DNA of 64,000 nucleotides from Sclerotiophoma versabilis. Taxonomy: Eukaryota > Ascomycota > Dothideomycetes > Pleosporales > Didymellaceae. The notes below the pieces were generated by a model. That model saw only the letters and a list, made by a program, of their open reading frames with translations, did not search any database and was not told where the DNA came from. Shown here piece by piece: positions 1 through 10,604 of this stretch; position 1 is the stretch's first letter; every line of letters starts with the position of its first letter. The stretch spans positions 1,171,001 through 1,235,000 of the forward strand of contig JAAROD010000014.1 in assembly GCA_012274445.1 (NCBI GenBank), written 5' to 3'. A program made the position numbers and the translations under genes.

Positions 1-307
1 TGTTAATTTAATATGAAGAGCATCCAACTATGTCTAGGGTAGTACAGCACGATCTTTGGCTTGCCGTTCTGTCGTGGCGCTTATTTTCACAGATGCAGTT
101 TGATGTGTTCAATTTGCTTTGTTCTGTGACACTACTTGCTAATGGCAGCGCTTTGCTTTTGACCGCTCATCCATCTACTCAGTTTAATATCGTACATTTC
201 TTGAGGCATTGTAGATCTGAATGTGCCAGCGTCACCTTTATTCAGCTGACAAACGTACGCTCTGAAGCGGAAGATTAGGCCTCCGAAACGTCAGCTTCGC
301 TGGGAAG
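1..307. other. 3' flank of the first gene, no gene seen
   Basis: AT-richer sequence downstream of the minus-strand gene that stops at 308. No open frame here looks coding. Confidence 0.5.
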
Positions 308-2026
308 TCATTTCTCAGCGGCAGGTGGATCATCGTCTGTCAAGTAAGGTGCCTCGTCTGAAAATGATTCGCCTTCGCTCGAAAGTGGGGGTTCAGGCAG
401 AGTAAACCTGCTCTGATTCTGAATGAAGTCGTCCAGTACCGATCCGGCGACATTCAGATCCATGACAGAATCCAAAATATCCTCCACTTTCTCTTTATGC
501 TCAGATTCGAACTCGGGCTCGTGCTCAGGCTCAGAAGTATGATTGTGCTCGATAAAGTCAACTTTCTTCTTTCCCGTTCGAGCGCGGCGAAGTCATTCTG
601 AGATTGAGAGTGAGTCGGACTCTTTGTCTACAACTGTCATGTTCAAGGATGATCTCTGAAGAGCGAAATATTCACCACGGTTTCTGTCAAAGGTTTGCTC
701 GCACAAATCTCCCGCGACTGACGCCTCTTTTGCCTCCTGCCCCTGGCTCGGAGGACCTTCATCTCTGCCATTGAGACCGTTTAGAAGAGAACTTCGTACA
801 AATTCTTCTACCTGGTCTTGCGTTTCTTGCCTAAATGCAAAATCCTTCCCATGTAGAGCCTCTCTCGACCTAGAAGCCTGTGACCGCTCAAGAGCGCCTC
901 GGAGCTTTGACGAGCGAACTGAAGTATACGAATCAAAATTTTCGCAGTTGTTCATTCGCTCTTCGGTCAAGGGTGTCGCGAATTTGACTCGCTGCCTCGG
1001 TCTCTCGTTGACTTGCGGGGCTCCTGGTAGTAGCTCGATATCCCCGTTGCGTTCCACTTGCGTCCGAGCCTGCTGTAACTTGTCAACAATGCCCTTGAGA
1101 TGTTCTCCAAGTACAACTTACCTGTCTGTTCTCCACTGCTTGTCTCATCAGTAGTCCGGATCTGTTGTTATCTTTCTTTCTCAAAACTGAAGCTGATCGC
1201 AAACTCTCCCTCGATGCCTTGTTTCTAGCGATCTGCTCTTTGATGTGTGCTTCTTGTTCGCTGGAAGAGATCGATCTAATGGAGTTGATCGAACCACTTC
1301 GCTTCAGTACACGATGCGCCACATCTGGCCTTCTGTGGTAGTTATGCAGCACGACCTGCGCGTCTACCATGCTTCGAGGGATATAGCCGCAAGCGAGCCA
1401 TTCTCCCTGCGCACCGTGGTGCGGCTTCAGTCCCAAGATGTCTCGTACTTCTGCAAGACAAATCCAGATGCTTGCATCAAATGCGTCGACTCCTTCTTGC
1501 GTCATGTAAAGCACGCCTCTAGGTACTTTGGGCAGTTCACCATGCTCAAACCAGACTGGCACTCTGCCGGAGGAGGATGTATCTATCCAACCCGCACTCA
1601 ACTTCGAGGTCTCTATGATCAACTTCGTCGCATGAGGAACTATCAGTCGATTTCTGATCAGATCCGAAGTGCAGAAGGGATACGCTTCCAGTGCCGTTTC
1701 TACATTGTTATTAGTGGTGACTTTCAAACAAGCAGGAAGCAAAGTCTACCTTCATCATCAAAGGTCGAAACAAAGCACGACTCGATAGTTGAGCAGTTGC
1801 TATGTATCAAGTGCGCTCGTAAATTTTCACGCGTCAAACTATCGCAAACGAAGTCCAGCTTCGTGTGAAAATCCCCCAATGTGGGAGTGACGACTGAGCC
1901 ATCTTCATGGTTTATTGTGGGAAATGCAACACTATCGACTACAACGTATAGGTACTCCGGGAGTTTGTGACGACTTGGTAGCTCTGTTTGGGGCGAGAAG
2001 GTTGGTAAGGAAGTTACTCGCGTCAT
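308..2026 (-). CDS. hypothetical protein, four-exon model
   Basis: I do not recognise this family. Exons on the minus strand are 2026-1750, 1699-1122, 1072-632 and 568-308, giving 518 residues with phases that close at each junction. Donors read gtagac, gtaagt and gtagac; acceptors read tag, cag and aag. The ATG at 2026 is the first in frame. The C-terminal third is acidic and low in complexity, rich in Glu, Asp and Ser, which suggests a disordered tail; the middle (exon 2) is the only globular-looking part. The last intron is the weak point. Without it the frame stops at a TGA at 595-593 after 444 residues, although coding-like sequence continues in the same frame to 308. The alternatives are a true 444-residue protein or a nonsense mutation. 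Confidence 0.6.
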
Positions 2027-2803
2027 ACTGGCCACTTGATGAAGACTGTGACAGTGGGAGGTTGATAGGGCATGTTACAACAAAGCTTGAGTCGGCGCAA
2101 GCAGTTGTGGCAGATGTTTGTGACAGCAATAACTATTCAAAAGTCGCAAAAGGCTATTTGGAATATTCATTGTTTTGGACCCTTTTTTAACTCGATAGTT
2201 CCATTGTGTGGACTCATCATCATGATGGTTTCGTACCAGATTCGACGAGATATTACGCCAAACACAACTCTCAACCTCTTCAAGGCGCTTAAGCGCAAGG
2301 TACCTTTCAGAAACATACTGGAAAGCTGCTGCCTGAACTAAAAGGGTGTCTCCCAAGGCTGACAGTTCGGCTCGAGGTGGTCACCTCTCATTCCTGTTTG
2401 GCGAGCATCAGGGACAGGCAAAGACCCTGAGATCACCCTGCGACGGGATTTTTGATACGTGTTTTCTTGCTTGTGGCCAAGTGATATTCATAGATCCTGC
2501 ATGGTGCCGGCGTAGGTGTTTGTGTGACTCTTTCAATGTGCCAAAACAGTCACTACACAGCATCCAACTATCATTGCAAGATGGACGCTCTTTGTAACGG
2601 GCTCAAAAAATACCATAGTAATTGAATGAGATTCGGTCTATTGGCTGACCTATGAGCGTAAAAATGATGCAATGCGAGAGGCGTCCGCCGCCGCCGTCAG
2701 AACAAGTGATATAATGCAGTTACACTGCCATGCCGATCCACCCGCTGGTACAAGTAGCCGCATTTTCATGTCCACTCGATTTTGTCGTGTGATATGGCTG
2801 GCC
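2027..2803. other. intergenic, nothing supported
   Basis: About 780 bp between the 5' end of the first gene and the 3' end of the ferric reductase. Only short unconvincing open frames are present. Confidence 0.4.
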
Positions 2804-4699
2804 TCAAGATGAGAACGCCTCTTCAAAGAAGTCGATGCTGCGCAGGCCCACGCGACGTCTCACAGCTGCGCGCACACTATCGTTGAACCCTCCTGGCCCA
2901 CACACTGTGACTACCATAGCGCCGACCTGCGCTAAAATATGCTCATCAACGATCTCTTGGGGGTCACACCTTCGCAAGTAGACTTCCGCCTGAACGGGTA
3001 AAGATATTGCTTCTGCCGCTTGTGGGGTAGACCTCGAGACATGCAGCCGTAGTTGGACGATATCACTGGAGTTCGGCATAGCGGCGAGCTCTTCCAGCCA
3101 TGGATATATCCACTCGACAGAGTCAATGGTGGGTACGCACCAGACGAGCACAACCTTTCTCGTGGCCGATGTATTGTGACTATACCCCACAAGCAGATGT
3201 CGTACGAACGACAATTGATGCGTAATGCCGGCACCTGCGGCGAAGAGCACAACGGTGCTATATGAATCTAGAGAGTGATGTCCACCATATGGTCCTTCAA
3301 TTGCACCCCATAGCTCAATGTGACCACTTTTGGCTTTGGAGGCTCTGTTGTACAGCGAGCGAGTCATACCTGTGCGCGCACGAATAATACACGAGATCGT
3401 GCTGGGACCGTTCTCGATCGTCAGATCCTCGATACTCGAAGGAAACTTCTCAGAGTCAAGTTTGGCATACCCTGGACAAGTATACCAGGCTATCGAGAAT
3501 GGGTGCAATGCTAAGGGCGCTATCCTTGGCAAGTACACGTAGGTGTGCGCACCAGGTCTGCCATTCCACGATTGTGGTAAGGAGAATGTCACCCTGGTTG
3601 CTTCTCCGGGTAGAGCTTTGACGGTGATCCTGGTCCAGCTTCGTCGCCTCCAAGAGAAGTTGTAGTAGATGATCCGTACAATCCTTATTGCTGGTTCCAG
3701 CACAAGTAAGCTGATGAAGAGGTATACCCAAGGTAGTTGAGGCAAAGCATGTTTTGCCATGTGAAAGTAGACGCCAGACATTGCTACGATAACGCCGAGT
3801 CGATGCAGATTTAGAAATGTATCGTAAAAGGCGCGCCGAAATGGTCCGAGGGACTGTATCAGAAGAAACACAAAGGCGATGAAGCCAGCGAGACCCCACC
3901 GGTAGGAGACGGAGTGTCCGAGAACCCATCCGATACTGGCCCAGCCGTCTTGTCCTTTGTACGTGACCTGGTATGTGTTGTACATAAATGCGGCGACGTG
4001 CGCTATCGATTCGAGGATCACCAGTCGTGCGGTCCATCTGTGGAAGAGATTGAAAGTATCGTAGCTGACGCCGAGGATCCAGATGAAAGGGTTATTGCGA
4101 AGAGCGAACAAGACTGTGAAGATCAGATTGAAGGCCGCAAGTGCTCCACATCGGCCTCGGAGCTCGGCAAAACGCTGGGCGGTCTGGTCCTCTGTTACTG
4201 CGAGGCCGTATGCTACATTGCTAGCGACATAAATCACTATTATCAAGAACTGTGGCCTTGTAGGTAGAGTCCCAGCATTGACAGCGGAAGTCACTCGTAG
4301 CTCACGACTATGTCGGTCGCCGAAAAGAGGAGCATACAAGAAGTACTTCTTGAGCGGGCCCAATATCGAAAAGCGGTCTTTCCTCCAGAAATTCTGGCTA
4401 CGGCAAGAAGTTATCACCGACACCCTGCGTCTGTCATTTCGTAGGTACACAAATATACGGTAAAGGAATGCAAGGAAGACTGGAGCCAGCACTGTCGTTA
4501 TCAGGATGTTGACAAAGAGGTAGTTCGCAGGCTGGTTCACTCCAGTGAGCCCATGACTGAATTTGAATGGATCTTGATTCGAAATTGAGGCATTCGCGTG
4601 TACGTTATTGATGTCTGGCTCGCCGGGTACGGTCTGAGTATCTAGATTGTTTCGCAGAACCATGACTGAGGCAGAGGTTTCATGGATTCGCGCTCGCAT
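2804..4699 (-). CDS. ferric/cupric reductase-like transmembrane flavocytochrome
   Basis: Single-exon gene of 631 residues from the first in-frame ATG at 4699. A TM helix at about residues 58-85 is followed by the ferric-reductase membrane core (about 150-345), where His 220 (FHRW), His 234, His 299 (LHRLG) and His 313 are the likely heme-ligand pairs. The FAD-binding motif HPFS is at about 399-402. The NAD(P)H-binding half has GPYGG near 469, FAAGAGIT near 486 and a C-terminal CGPGGF. This order is that of fungal FRE metalloreductases, which pass electrons from cytosolic NADPH across the plasma membrane to Fe(III) or Cu(II). The N-terminus before the first helix is short, without a long extracellular domain or clear signal peptide. 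No ferroxidase or permease partner lies beside it. A NOX role is less likely because of the overall FRE-like layout. Confidence 0.9.
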   Translation of the reverse strand: MRARIHETSASVMVLRNNLDTQTVPGEPDINNVHANASISNQDPFKFSHGLTGVNQPANYLFVNILITTVLAPVFLAFLYRIFVYLRNDRRRVSVITSCRSQNFWRKDRFSILGPLKKYFLYAPLFGDRHSRELRVTSAVNAGTLPTRPQFLIIVIYVASNVAYGLAVTEDQTAQRFAELRGRCGALAAFNLIFTVLFALRNNPFIWILGVSYDTFNLFHRWTARLVILESIAHVAAFMYNTYQVTYKGQDGWASIGWVLGHSVSYRWGLAGFIAFVFLLIQSLGPFRRAFYDTFLNLHRLGVIVAMSGVYFHMAKHALPQLPWVYLFISLLVLEPAIRIVRIIYYNFSWRRRSWTRITVKALPGEATRVTFSLPQSWNGRPGAHTYVYLPRIAPLALHPFSIAWYTCPGYAKLDSEKFPSSIEDLTIENGPSTISCIIRARTGMTRSLYNRASKAKSGHIELWGAIEGPYGGHHSLDSYSTVVLFAAGAGITHQLSFVRHLLVGYSHNTSATRKVVLVWCVPTIDSVEWIYPWLEELAAMPNSSDIVQLRLHVSRSTPQAAEAISLPVQAEVYLRRCDPQEIVDEHILAQVGAMVVTVCGPGGFNDSVRAAVRRRVGLRSIDFFEEAFSS

Positions 4700-6544
4700 C
4701 CATACACGTGGCACTGTCGTTTTAGCTTCAGCGGATTCGCGATCAAACCATAAGTGCTATACTCACGTGGTCAAAGTTTACTGGTAGGCTTGAAAGTTTG
4801 GTAGCGACCATACAGAGATGGGTGATTGAGGCAGGTAGTTGTCTTGGGACTGATTCGGAGTGATGCAGCATATATCTCGTTTATTTCACTGATAAGTAGC
4901 GATCCGCGGGTCCAAATGATGGGTTGGAATGCCACGTGGGATTAAAGCAGTGTACACAAGTGTTGTACTGGTAGCCTGTTGGTAGATGGTAGATCTATAT
5001 AGTGATGGCTGAGACGTAGAAACAGAAGCACCTAGCTCAGGAGGATACGTCAATCGTACGAGCTTGCGGCTTGCTTGTACCATCTCACCTAAGCCAACTG
5101 GGTTGTCCAGCCCAGCAACCATCATTAGTCGACGCCTACACCAGTAGGCCTAAGTATTGCTTCTGCCTACATGCGGACAACACGAGCAAGGCTGGTTGAA
5201 GCCGGATAATACCCGCCTGTGCAGGATGACATGGTGGATACTCCATTCGAAGTATGGTGGGCCGGTGGTACAGACAGCTGATGTGTGTCGCTGTGGCTGC
5301 AAGTCATTCTGTAGCGTGTCGACCGGTATGTTACATCTCAAAGCAGAGCTCAGAGAGCCGCACTCCTGTCACCTATGGAAGATGGCTCTCTTCGGCGATA
5401 TGACCCGAGGTTGTTAGTGGGAAGTACTTGAGCAGCGGTGCATGTCACACACTCTCCACATGTCATGAACCGTAATCTTTTTGCGACTGGCAGGTGATCC
5501 GCCAACGTCGATATCCTCGATAGACCATTTTAGGCTCTGAAGCAGCCTGTTTATTGGTTAGCAGATTGTGCCAACATCACCGAGCCGAAAAGATATCCGT
5601 TGCACAAAAGCCGAGCCCTCGTCAAGTCGCCCCCAAACCTCATCTTCAGATCATGAGTTGTGTTCGTCATACCGGTGAGCAGCGGGATCGACTCAATCCT
5701 CAGCTCTTTCCAACTCTTTCAATATAGAGGCAATGTCACTGCCATACCAGACACGAACCCGGATGCGCTTGCGCCCTTGTCAGCCGAGGGTAGCATCGTG
5801 AACCATACGAGATAAGGCGATGAGCTGCACTGTCATCATGGTAATGTTTGGTTCTCATTGCGTTCCAAAGATGCGGCTTAAGACGACGCTGTCATGTACC
5901 AATCCTCAACTTGATACTTCCCCTCCAAGACGGCCTGTTGTCCTGCTGACCTGCATAACGTCTTTTGCGCACAGCATCTGGCATCGGATGTCGGTGAGCT
6001 AAATCGCCGACTAAGCGGCGTCGCCGGGCTGCTGGGGCTCTGAATAATTCTTTGTAAAAACAAGTGGGAAAGTGCATGCATATCAGCTGTCAATGCACAC
6101 GCCGTCAGGGCTCATGTAAGACTTCGCCGCACAGCTGCACCTCGGTCCCAGAGAACATTACACAGGGGTCCCCGCCGAAGCCGGACTTCAAAGACAGCAA
6201 GACAACGGCCTTTGTCTCTCATCTTTCGTTCGTGACAGTTTTGTGTTGCACTTATCCAGATGAAATCGACCGTAATCGTTGCGCTATTGACCTCGCAAGG
6301 TGATTCGAACGAAGCGTTGAGTTTAAAGACATTTTTACGACCCTGCAGACGCATCAACTCGTATTTTATCGACAACAGCGAGCGAAAGGTGGTTCGAATT
6401 AGAAGTGTAGTCGGGATGAAGTTTGGAAATCGTGAAGTCGATACGTCGTGGAGACGTCGTAGCTCCCAATTGATCTTGGGAGGAACAAAGTACCGCAGCC
6501 ACAAGACATGCTTGCTTACACCGGCCCACGAACTTGAGGGTAGC
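4700..6544. other. long intergenic region, nothing supported
   Basis: About 1.8 kb between the 5' end of the ferric reductase and the 3' end of the DUF6601-like gene. Open frames up to about 130 codons exist but lack recognisable domains, credible starts or splice-compatible partners. It probably holds the reductase promoter and a 3' UTR. Confidence 0.4.
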
Positions 6545-7642
6545 CTATGGTACTGCTGATCGATTTTTTCTGAAATTCCTTTGCACGCACTTCATCACTT
6601 TCCTCCTCTTCCAGGCCTCTACGCTACTGATGCAGATCCACCAGACCACGAACAACAATCCAAACGCGATGCTCCAGCCTATGCTCTCAGTAGCGAACCA
6701 TACAAATATGCCAAGAGTCTTCTTTAGCCCTTTGTTGTCGGTGTCCCAGAGCTGTCTGGCACCAAGGATGACTTGCATCGCACTCAGAGCCACACTAAAC
6801 AGCGCAAAGATAAACAGTACCACTGGAAAGAACCGCTGGAAGTATGTTGTGTAGCGTGATTCGAAGCGATTAAGGTGCCAGCTTCGCAGATGGATCGCCG
6901 AATGGAAGTTCAGCGCATCAAGCTGGATGAGGCCGAAGCGCCAGCGAGAGCTAACAGCCTCATCTGGCACCGAGTCAAACGCAGATATGAAGGCGACAAA
7001 GGCTTCAAAGCTTGTGCTAGCAGAAGGCAACAGGTCGTTCCTGCGAGCTAGATTGAAGTCTGATCGTCGTTGAATCAGACGAGCGTAAGTCCGCACAAAA
7101 CCCAGCGCTGTCGCCTTCAGTCGCTCGCGCTCATCCACGTCAGCCTGTTCAACTGGAACTTCATATAGATACTCCCAAAAAGCACACGATGTCAGGTACG
7201 ATGGCAGAGGCTTGACATAAACTATCCCTTCAACCCACAGACAATGCACTGCCGGATCTTCAGTGACTTGAACTCTTCGATCGAGCACCGCCTGCTGGGT
7301 GAGAGATACGATCTTCGGTGAGGGTCCTGCCCACCAGAGCTTCTGATCCAAGTGATTCAGCTTGGGTGTGTCAAGATCGTTTAAACAGTACGACAGAATC
7401 TGGGATGGGTCGTCAAGACGCACCCTGGGCGCGTCAGGCAGAGTTCCGCTGGGACCGAGACTTCGAAAGCGGTGCGGCTTTTCTGGCTCCTGGAGGTATT
7501 CAATATCGCTGCAAAGCTCGTCGCATTTCGCCAAGGGCGATCGACGACCCGTCCACACCTCTTCAGCGGCCGTACTCGAACGCGAAAACGAAGCTACGCC
7601 ATTTGGTGAGGTTGCTGGAGTGATCTGGTCTGCCTGCGCCAT
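6545..7642 (-). CDS. DUF6601-like fungal membrane protein
   Basis: Predicted 365 residues from the ATG at 7642 (context cccATGgcg). The frame is open to an earlier ATG at 7813, but the extra 57 residues are Cys-rich and unlike a conserved N-terminus, so I chose the internal start. The sequence order matches the uncharacterised fungal DUF6601 family: a core with LNHLDQKLWWAG, then a stretch ending VYVKPLPSYL, a helical segment with ALGFVRTYARLIQRRSDFNL, a line containing RWRFGLIQLDALN, and two C-terminal membrane helices (about residues 282-305 and 330-352) followed by a very basic tail. No enzymatic residues are evident and the function is unknown; it is probably an integral membrane protein. 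The family name rests on recall of the family pattern, not on a search. Confidence 0.8.
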   Translation of the reverse strand: MAQADQITPATSPNGVASFSRSSTAAEEVWTGRRSPLAKCDELCSDIEYLQEPEKPHRFRSLGPSGTLPDAPRVRLDDPSQILSYCLNDLDTPKLNHLDQKLWWAGPSPKIVSLTQQAVLDRRVQVTEDPAVHCLWVEGIVYVKPLPSYLTSCAFWEYLYEVPVEQADVDERERLKATALGFVRTYARLIQRRSDFNLARRNDLLPSASTSFEAFVAFISAFDSVPDEAVSSRWRFGLIQLDALNFHSAIHLRSWHLNRFESRYTTYFQRFFPVVLFIFALFSVALSAMQVILGARQLWDTDNKGLKKTLGIFVWFATESIGWSIAFGLLFVVWWICISSVEAWKRRKVMKCVQRNFRKNRSAVP

Positions 7643-8948
7643 GGGCTGCGGTGGTGGAAGGTGGTCACTGAGCACACAAACAGTTGCCGCAGCGATGGAT
7701 GGTAAGTAGAGTCGTTCAAATACACCTGACTTGCAGATACGGGCCTGCATGCAGGGCATGCAGATGCTGTACAACTCAATTGGCCGTCCATCGCGAAAGC
7801 GCCACCACCACATGTCTTCAGCTGAGCACAGCCTACCTCACCATGCGGGACAGACAATTCAAGGCTTTCGGACATATTTTCGCAGATGCGTGTCAGCCAT
7901 CAACGTAGATCATTGTGAAGCCTGAATCCGGATGAGCCAGGTCGTCTTGCAGGTGCAGCGAGACCAAGAGCCATTGCGCCACACCACGGTATGGTGTGCA
8001 GCAATCGCAAACCCTGCTCTTTTACCTGTACAGTCATCAACATTTCTTGCAACCTTCTGTTCTTTCGAAATCAAGCAACGCAAGCGCGACGACATGGGTG
8101 ATGGCAGTCCCTCACTCCGCCCTTTGCAAGACTGTCAGAACGTTCAACGTGTTCAACCTCAAGGTTCATCAAAAAAATTCTCTTCCTAAGGATGCGCATG
8201 AAACAATGGAAATGGCTTGCTGTCAACCACAGACAGCGGCCTGAGAAGTGGAGTTCGGCCTTAATGCAACGGCATTGAGCAATTGGGCGTTCGTTTCCAC
8301 CAAACATGCGACGTTGCTGGTGTTTCAAGGGGTGCATGCCAGAGAGCGAACACCAGCGACCCAACGAGCGACCCTGCTGCCTCGTTTTCTGGGAACGCCT
8401 TGATGCCTGTTCATCACGTTCGATGCCCCAGATCGACTATCAGCCTTGCCGCATGAAGAGGCGCAGTTTCAGAAGTCCTTTGATGGAGTGTTGTGAACGC
8501 GCTCTCAGCAAACGACGATGAAAACCGTCCGACCCGGTTCGGCATCGCTGCGCCCGCAGCACATCGACAAAGATGGATATCGGAGACCTCAGCAACCACA
8601 GAATGGTAGCAGGTTGCCTTGCGTCAGACGGACAGCTACAGCGGAAGAGTTTCGTCGTCACGGATGTGCGCAGGCCCGCGCACCCTTGCACACCTTGCCA
8701 GGCGTTCGGCCCTAGCTAGCCCTGGGGTTGCCCCCTGAACATCATATACATCGGTCACCGCAGGTCGCACAGCGGCATAAACAATCTTTCCCTTCAACGC
8801 CCGGAGCGATCCTTACTGATCCAAACATTGTTTCCAAGATATAAGCCTTGCACCTCAAGAAGTCGCCGCTGTTGGCACATACCATTCACTGCACTCTCTC
8901 AGATCAGAAACTCCCATCTTGAACGAGTCCAACACCTCAACATCCAAA
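7643..8948. other. intergenic region between divergent genes
   Basis: About 1.3 kb shared 5' region of the DUF6601-like gene (minus) and the small basic-tailed protein gene (plus). Short frames on both strands are not convincing. It should contain both promoters. Confidence 0.4.
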
Positions 8949-9356
8949 ATGTCATCATTCACACAATCCGTCCCATCCGGCTTACCAACATCACCACGAG
9001 CTCACCTCAAAATGCTGCACCCACTCTCCACATCCTTCTCAGAAGAGTCCACCACACCCTCTTCATCCTCGGAAACCCTCGCCTCCCACTCGCAGAACTC
9101 ATCAATCACCCCATCACGGCACCGCAACCAAGACTCGCTCATCTTCATCAATGCCACCGTCCCGCTCAGCCCCGCATCGTCAAAATCAGACGAGTCCGAC
9201 AGCGACGCTCTGCTTGCAGGTCTTAGGCCGCGCAGACGCAATGGTTTTGCGCGCCTATTCTGCTGCTTTGGCCGCGAGGAGCGGGCGAGGAGGCGGGTGT
9301 TGAGGGCGACGCAGTTTGAGAAGGTGGGCGAGAAGGCGCACTGGACGGAGTATTAG
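8949..9356 (+). CDS. small Ser-rich protein with basic C-terminus
   Basis: Predicted 135 residues from the ATG at 8949, single exon. The first 80 residues are Ser/Thr/Pro-rich and probably disordered. An acidic patch (SDESDSDALL) is followed by RPRRRNGFARLFCCFGREER and a C-terminus ending GEKAHWTEY. The Arg-rich patch next to FARLFCCFG could be a membrane-proximal, possibly acylated, amphipathic segment; this is inference from composition. I do not recognise a named family. The sharp change from disordered to ordered, Cys-containing sequence at the C-terminus argues for a real protein rather than a chance frame. Confidence 0.6.
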   Translation: MSSFTQSVPSGLPTSPRAHLKMLHPLSTSFSEESTTPSSSSETLASHSQNSSITPSRHRNQDSLIFINATVPLSPASSKSDESDSDALLAGLRPRRRNGFARLFCCFGREERARRRVLRATQFEKVGEKAHWTEY

Positions 9357-10236
9357 GGGTGCTGCACACCCCGGAGTTCGATTTACAAGTCTTGGAGTCT
9401 TACGTCTCGAAGTCTTCGATGTAGATTGGGACATGCATCCTCACCTGCATCCTCATCTACATCCAAGGACAGTGTATGCGGAACACTACGCGAAGCAATA
9501 CGCCACGCCAACTCTGCAACCATTCCACCCCCCAGGCTACTGTCGATATTGGACTACACTTTGCGCCGGCGAGCACGTCTCTCTTTCCTTTGTCGTTCTT
9601 TCCATTCTTTTATCTCATTCTCTATTTTCTTCTTTGTACCTACTTTGTACCTACCTTGAGGCCACCACTTTCTCTCCATTTTACATCCCTACATTCTCAC
9701 TTGCAGGCACATGCAGGCATACGCCGGCAACTCTCATTCTTCTTTGTACATATGCATAGTATTGGCGCACCGGGATTTATACAGACAGTGCACATGATGG
9801 AGATATGGGATGGTGGTGGTGAGATTGATAGTTGGAATTCGGGTTTAGATATGACTACCATCAATAGTTCATGAACAATCAGCATGAGTTGATGTCATGA
9901 ATCCAGCATGAGTTGTTGTTATAAATCCACCCATAAGTCATCATCCATCAGTAGTTTATACCATATTGCTGTGATGTCTATGGAAAAGCAAACAGCGTAT
10001 TTGACTATGTATTCTTTTCTCAACATGGCAGCGAAAAAACTTGTGCATGTATGCATTTTGTCGTCGAGGAAGGAAAGGTAAAAAATAAAAAAATAAAAAA
10101 AAATAAAAAAGGGAAAAGGAAGGCAAATAATGAAGGTAAAGAATGAAAGTACAGAATGAAAGTATGTAAGAAAGTAAGAAAGAAAGTAAAGTACGGAGTA
10201 AGGAGGGAAAGAGCGGGAAAAGGGCGGTGCATTCCA

Positions 10237-10244
10237 ACCAATCA
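10237..10244 (+). promoter_or_regulatory. CCAAT box
   Basis: The octamer CCAATCAG lies about 365 bp upstream of the F-box-like start codon. It matches the CCAAT element bound by the fungal HAP/CBC complex. Position and match are seen; binding is inference. Confidence 0.3.
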
Positions 10245-10406
10245 GCGACTAGGATGGTGAGTCAACGTAACTCACAATGCCAGGTTGCTTCGTATTGGCA
10301 GCGGTCGTGCGTATTAGCAGCGCTCACGGGTTTCGGCAATGTTGTAGTAACCGTGGTATCGCTCTAGTAACCATAATATCGCTTACTAGCCACGGTCGCT
10401 CTAGGA

Positions 10407-10430
10407 GCTGTGACATGGCATTGTCACAGC
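10407..10430. repeat. 9-bp inverted repeat
   Basis: GCTGTGACA and TGTCACAGC flank a 6-nt spacer. The arms are perfect complements. It lies 175 bp upstream of the F-box-like start and contains the two-fold symmetric TGACA...TGTCA core expected of a dimeric regulator site. Confidence 0.45.
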
Positions 10431-10604
10431 CTCGAAAAGGTACTGGGGGTTGACTCAGTGGGTTCGTATTGAGGGGCTTAAGTACATAGGGTAGAGTATG
10501 TAGACAGTAACTACCACAACTACGACGAGGATTCTATTGTTCGACTATTGCACGGTCAAGCTCGACGTGGTAAACTCCAACACGATAAACCCTCAACGCG
10601 CCAT

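Larger units (their letters stand above)
9357..10604. other. intergenic with pyrimidine- and A-rich tracts
   Basis: Downstream of the small gene are C/T-rich stretches (about 9580-9680). Around 10078-10120 the top strand is almost purely A with scattered G, with GAAAG-type repeats continuing to about 10210. Frames here code only for low-complexity Phe/Leu/Ser runs and are not genes. The right end is the promoter of the F-box-like gene. Confidence 0.5.

Noticed and set aside
30..278. 82-codon plus-strand frame at the left end
   Set aside because: No domain, codon pattern or neighbour support; it lies in the 3' flank of the first gene.
9697..10241. Phe/Leu/Ser-rich frames of 60-95 codons on the minus strand
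   Set aside because: They are direct translations of A-rich and GAAAG-type low-complexity DNA.
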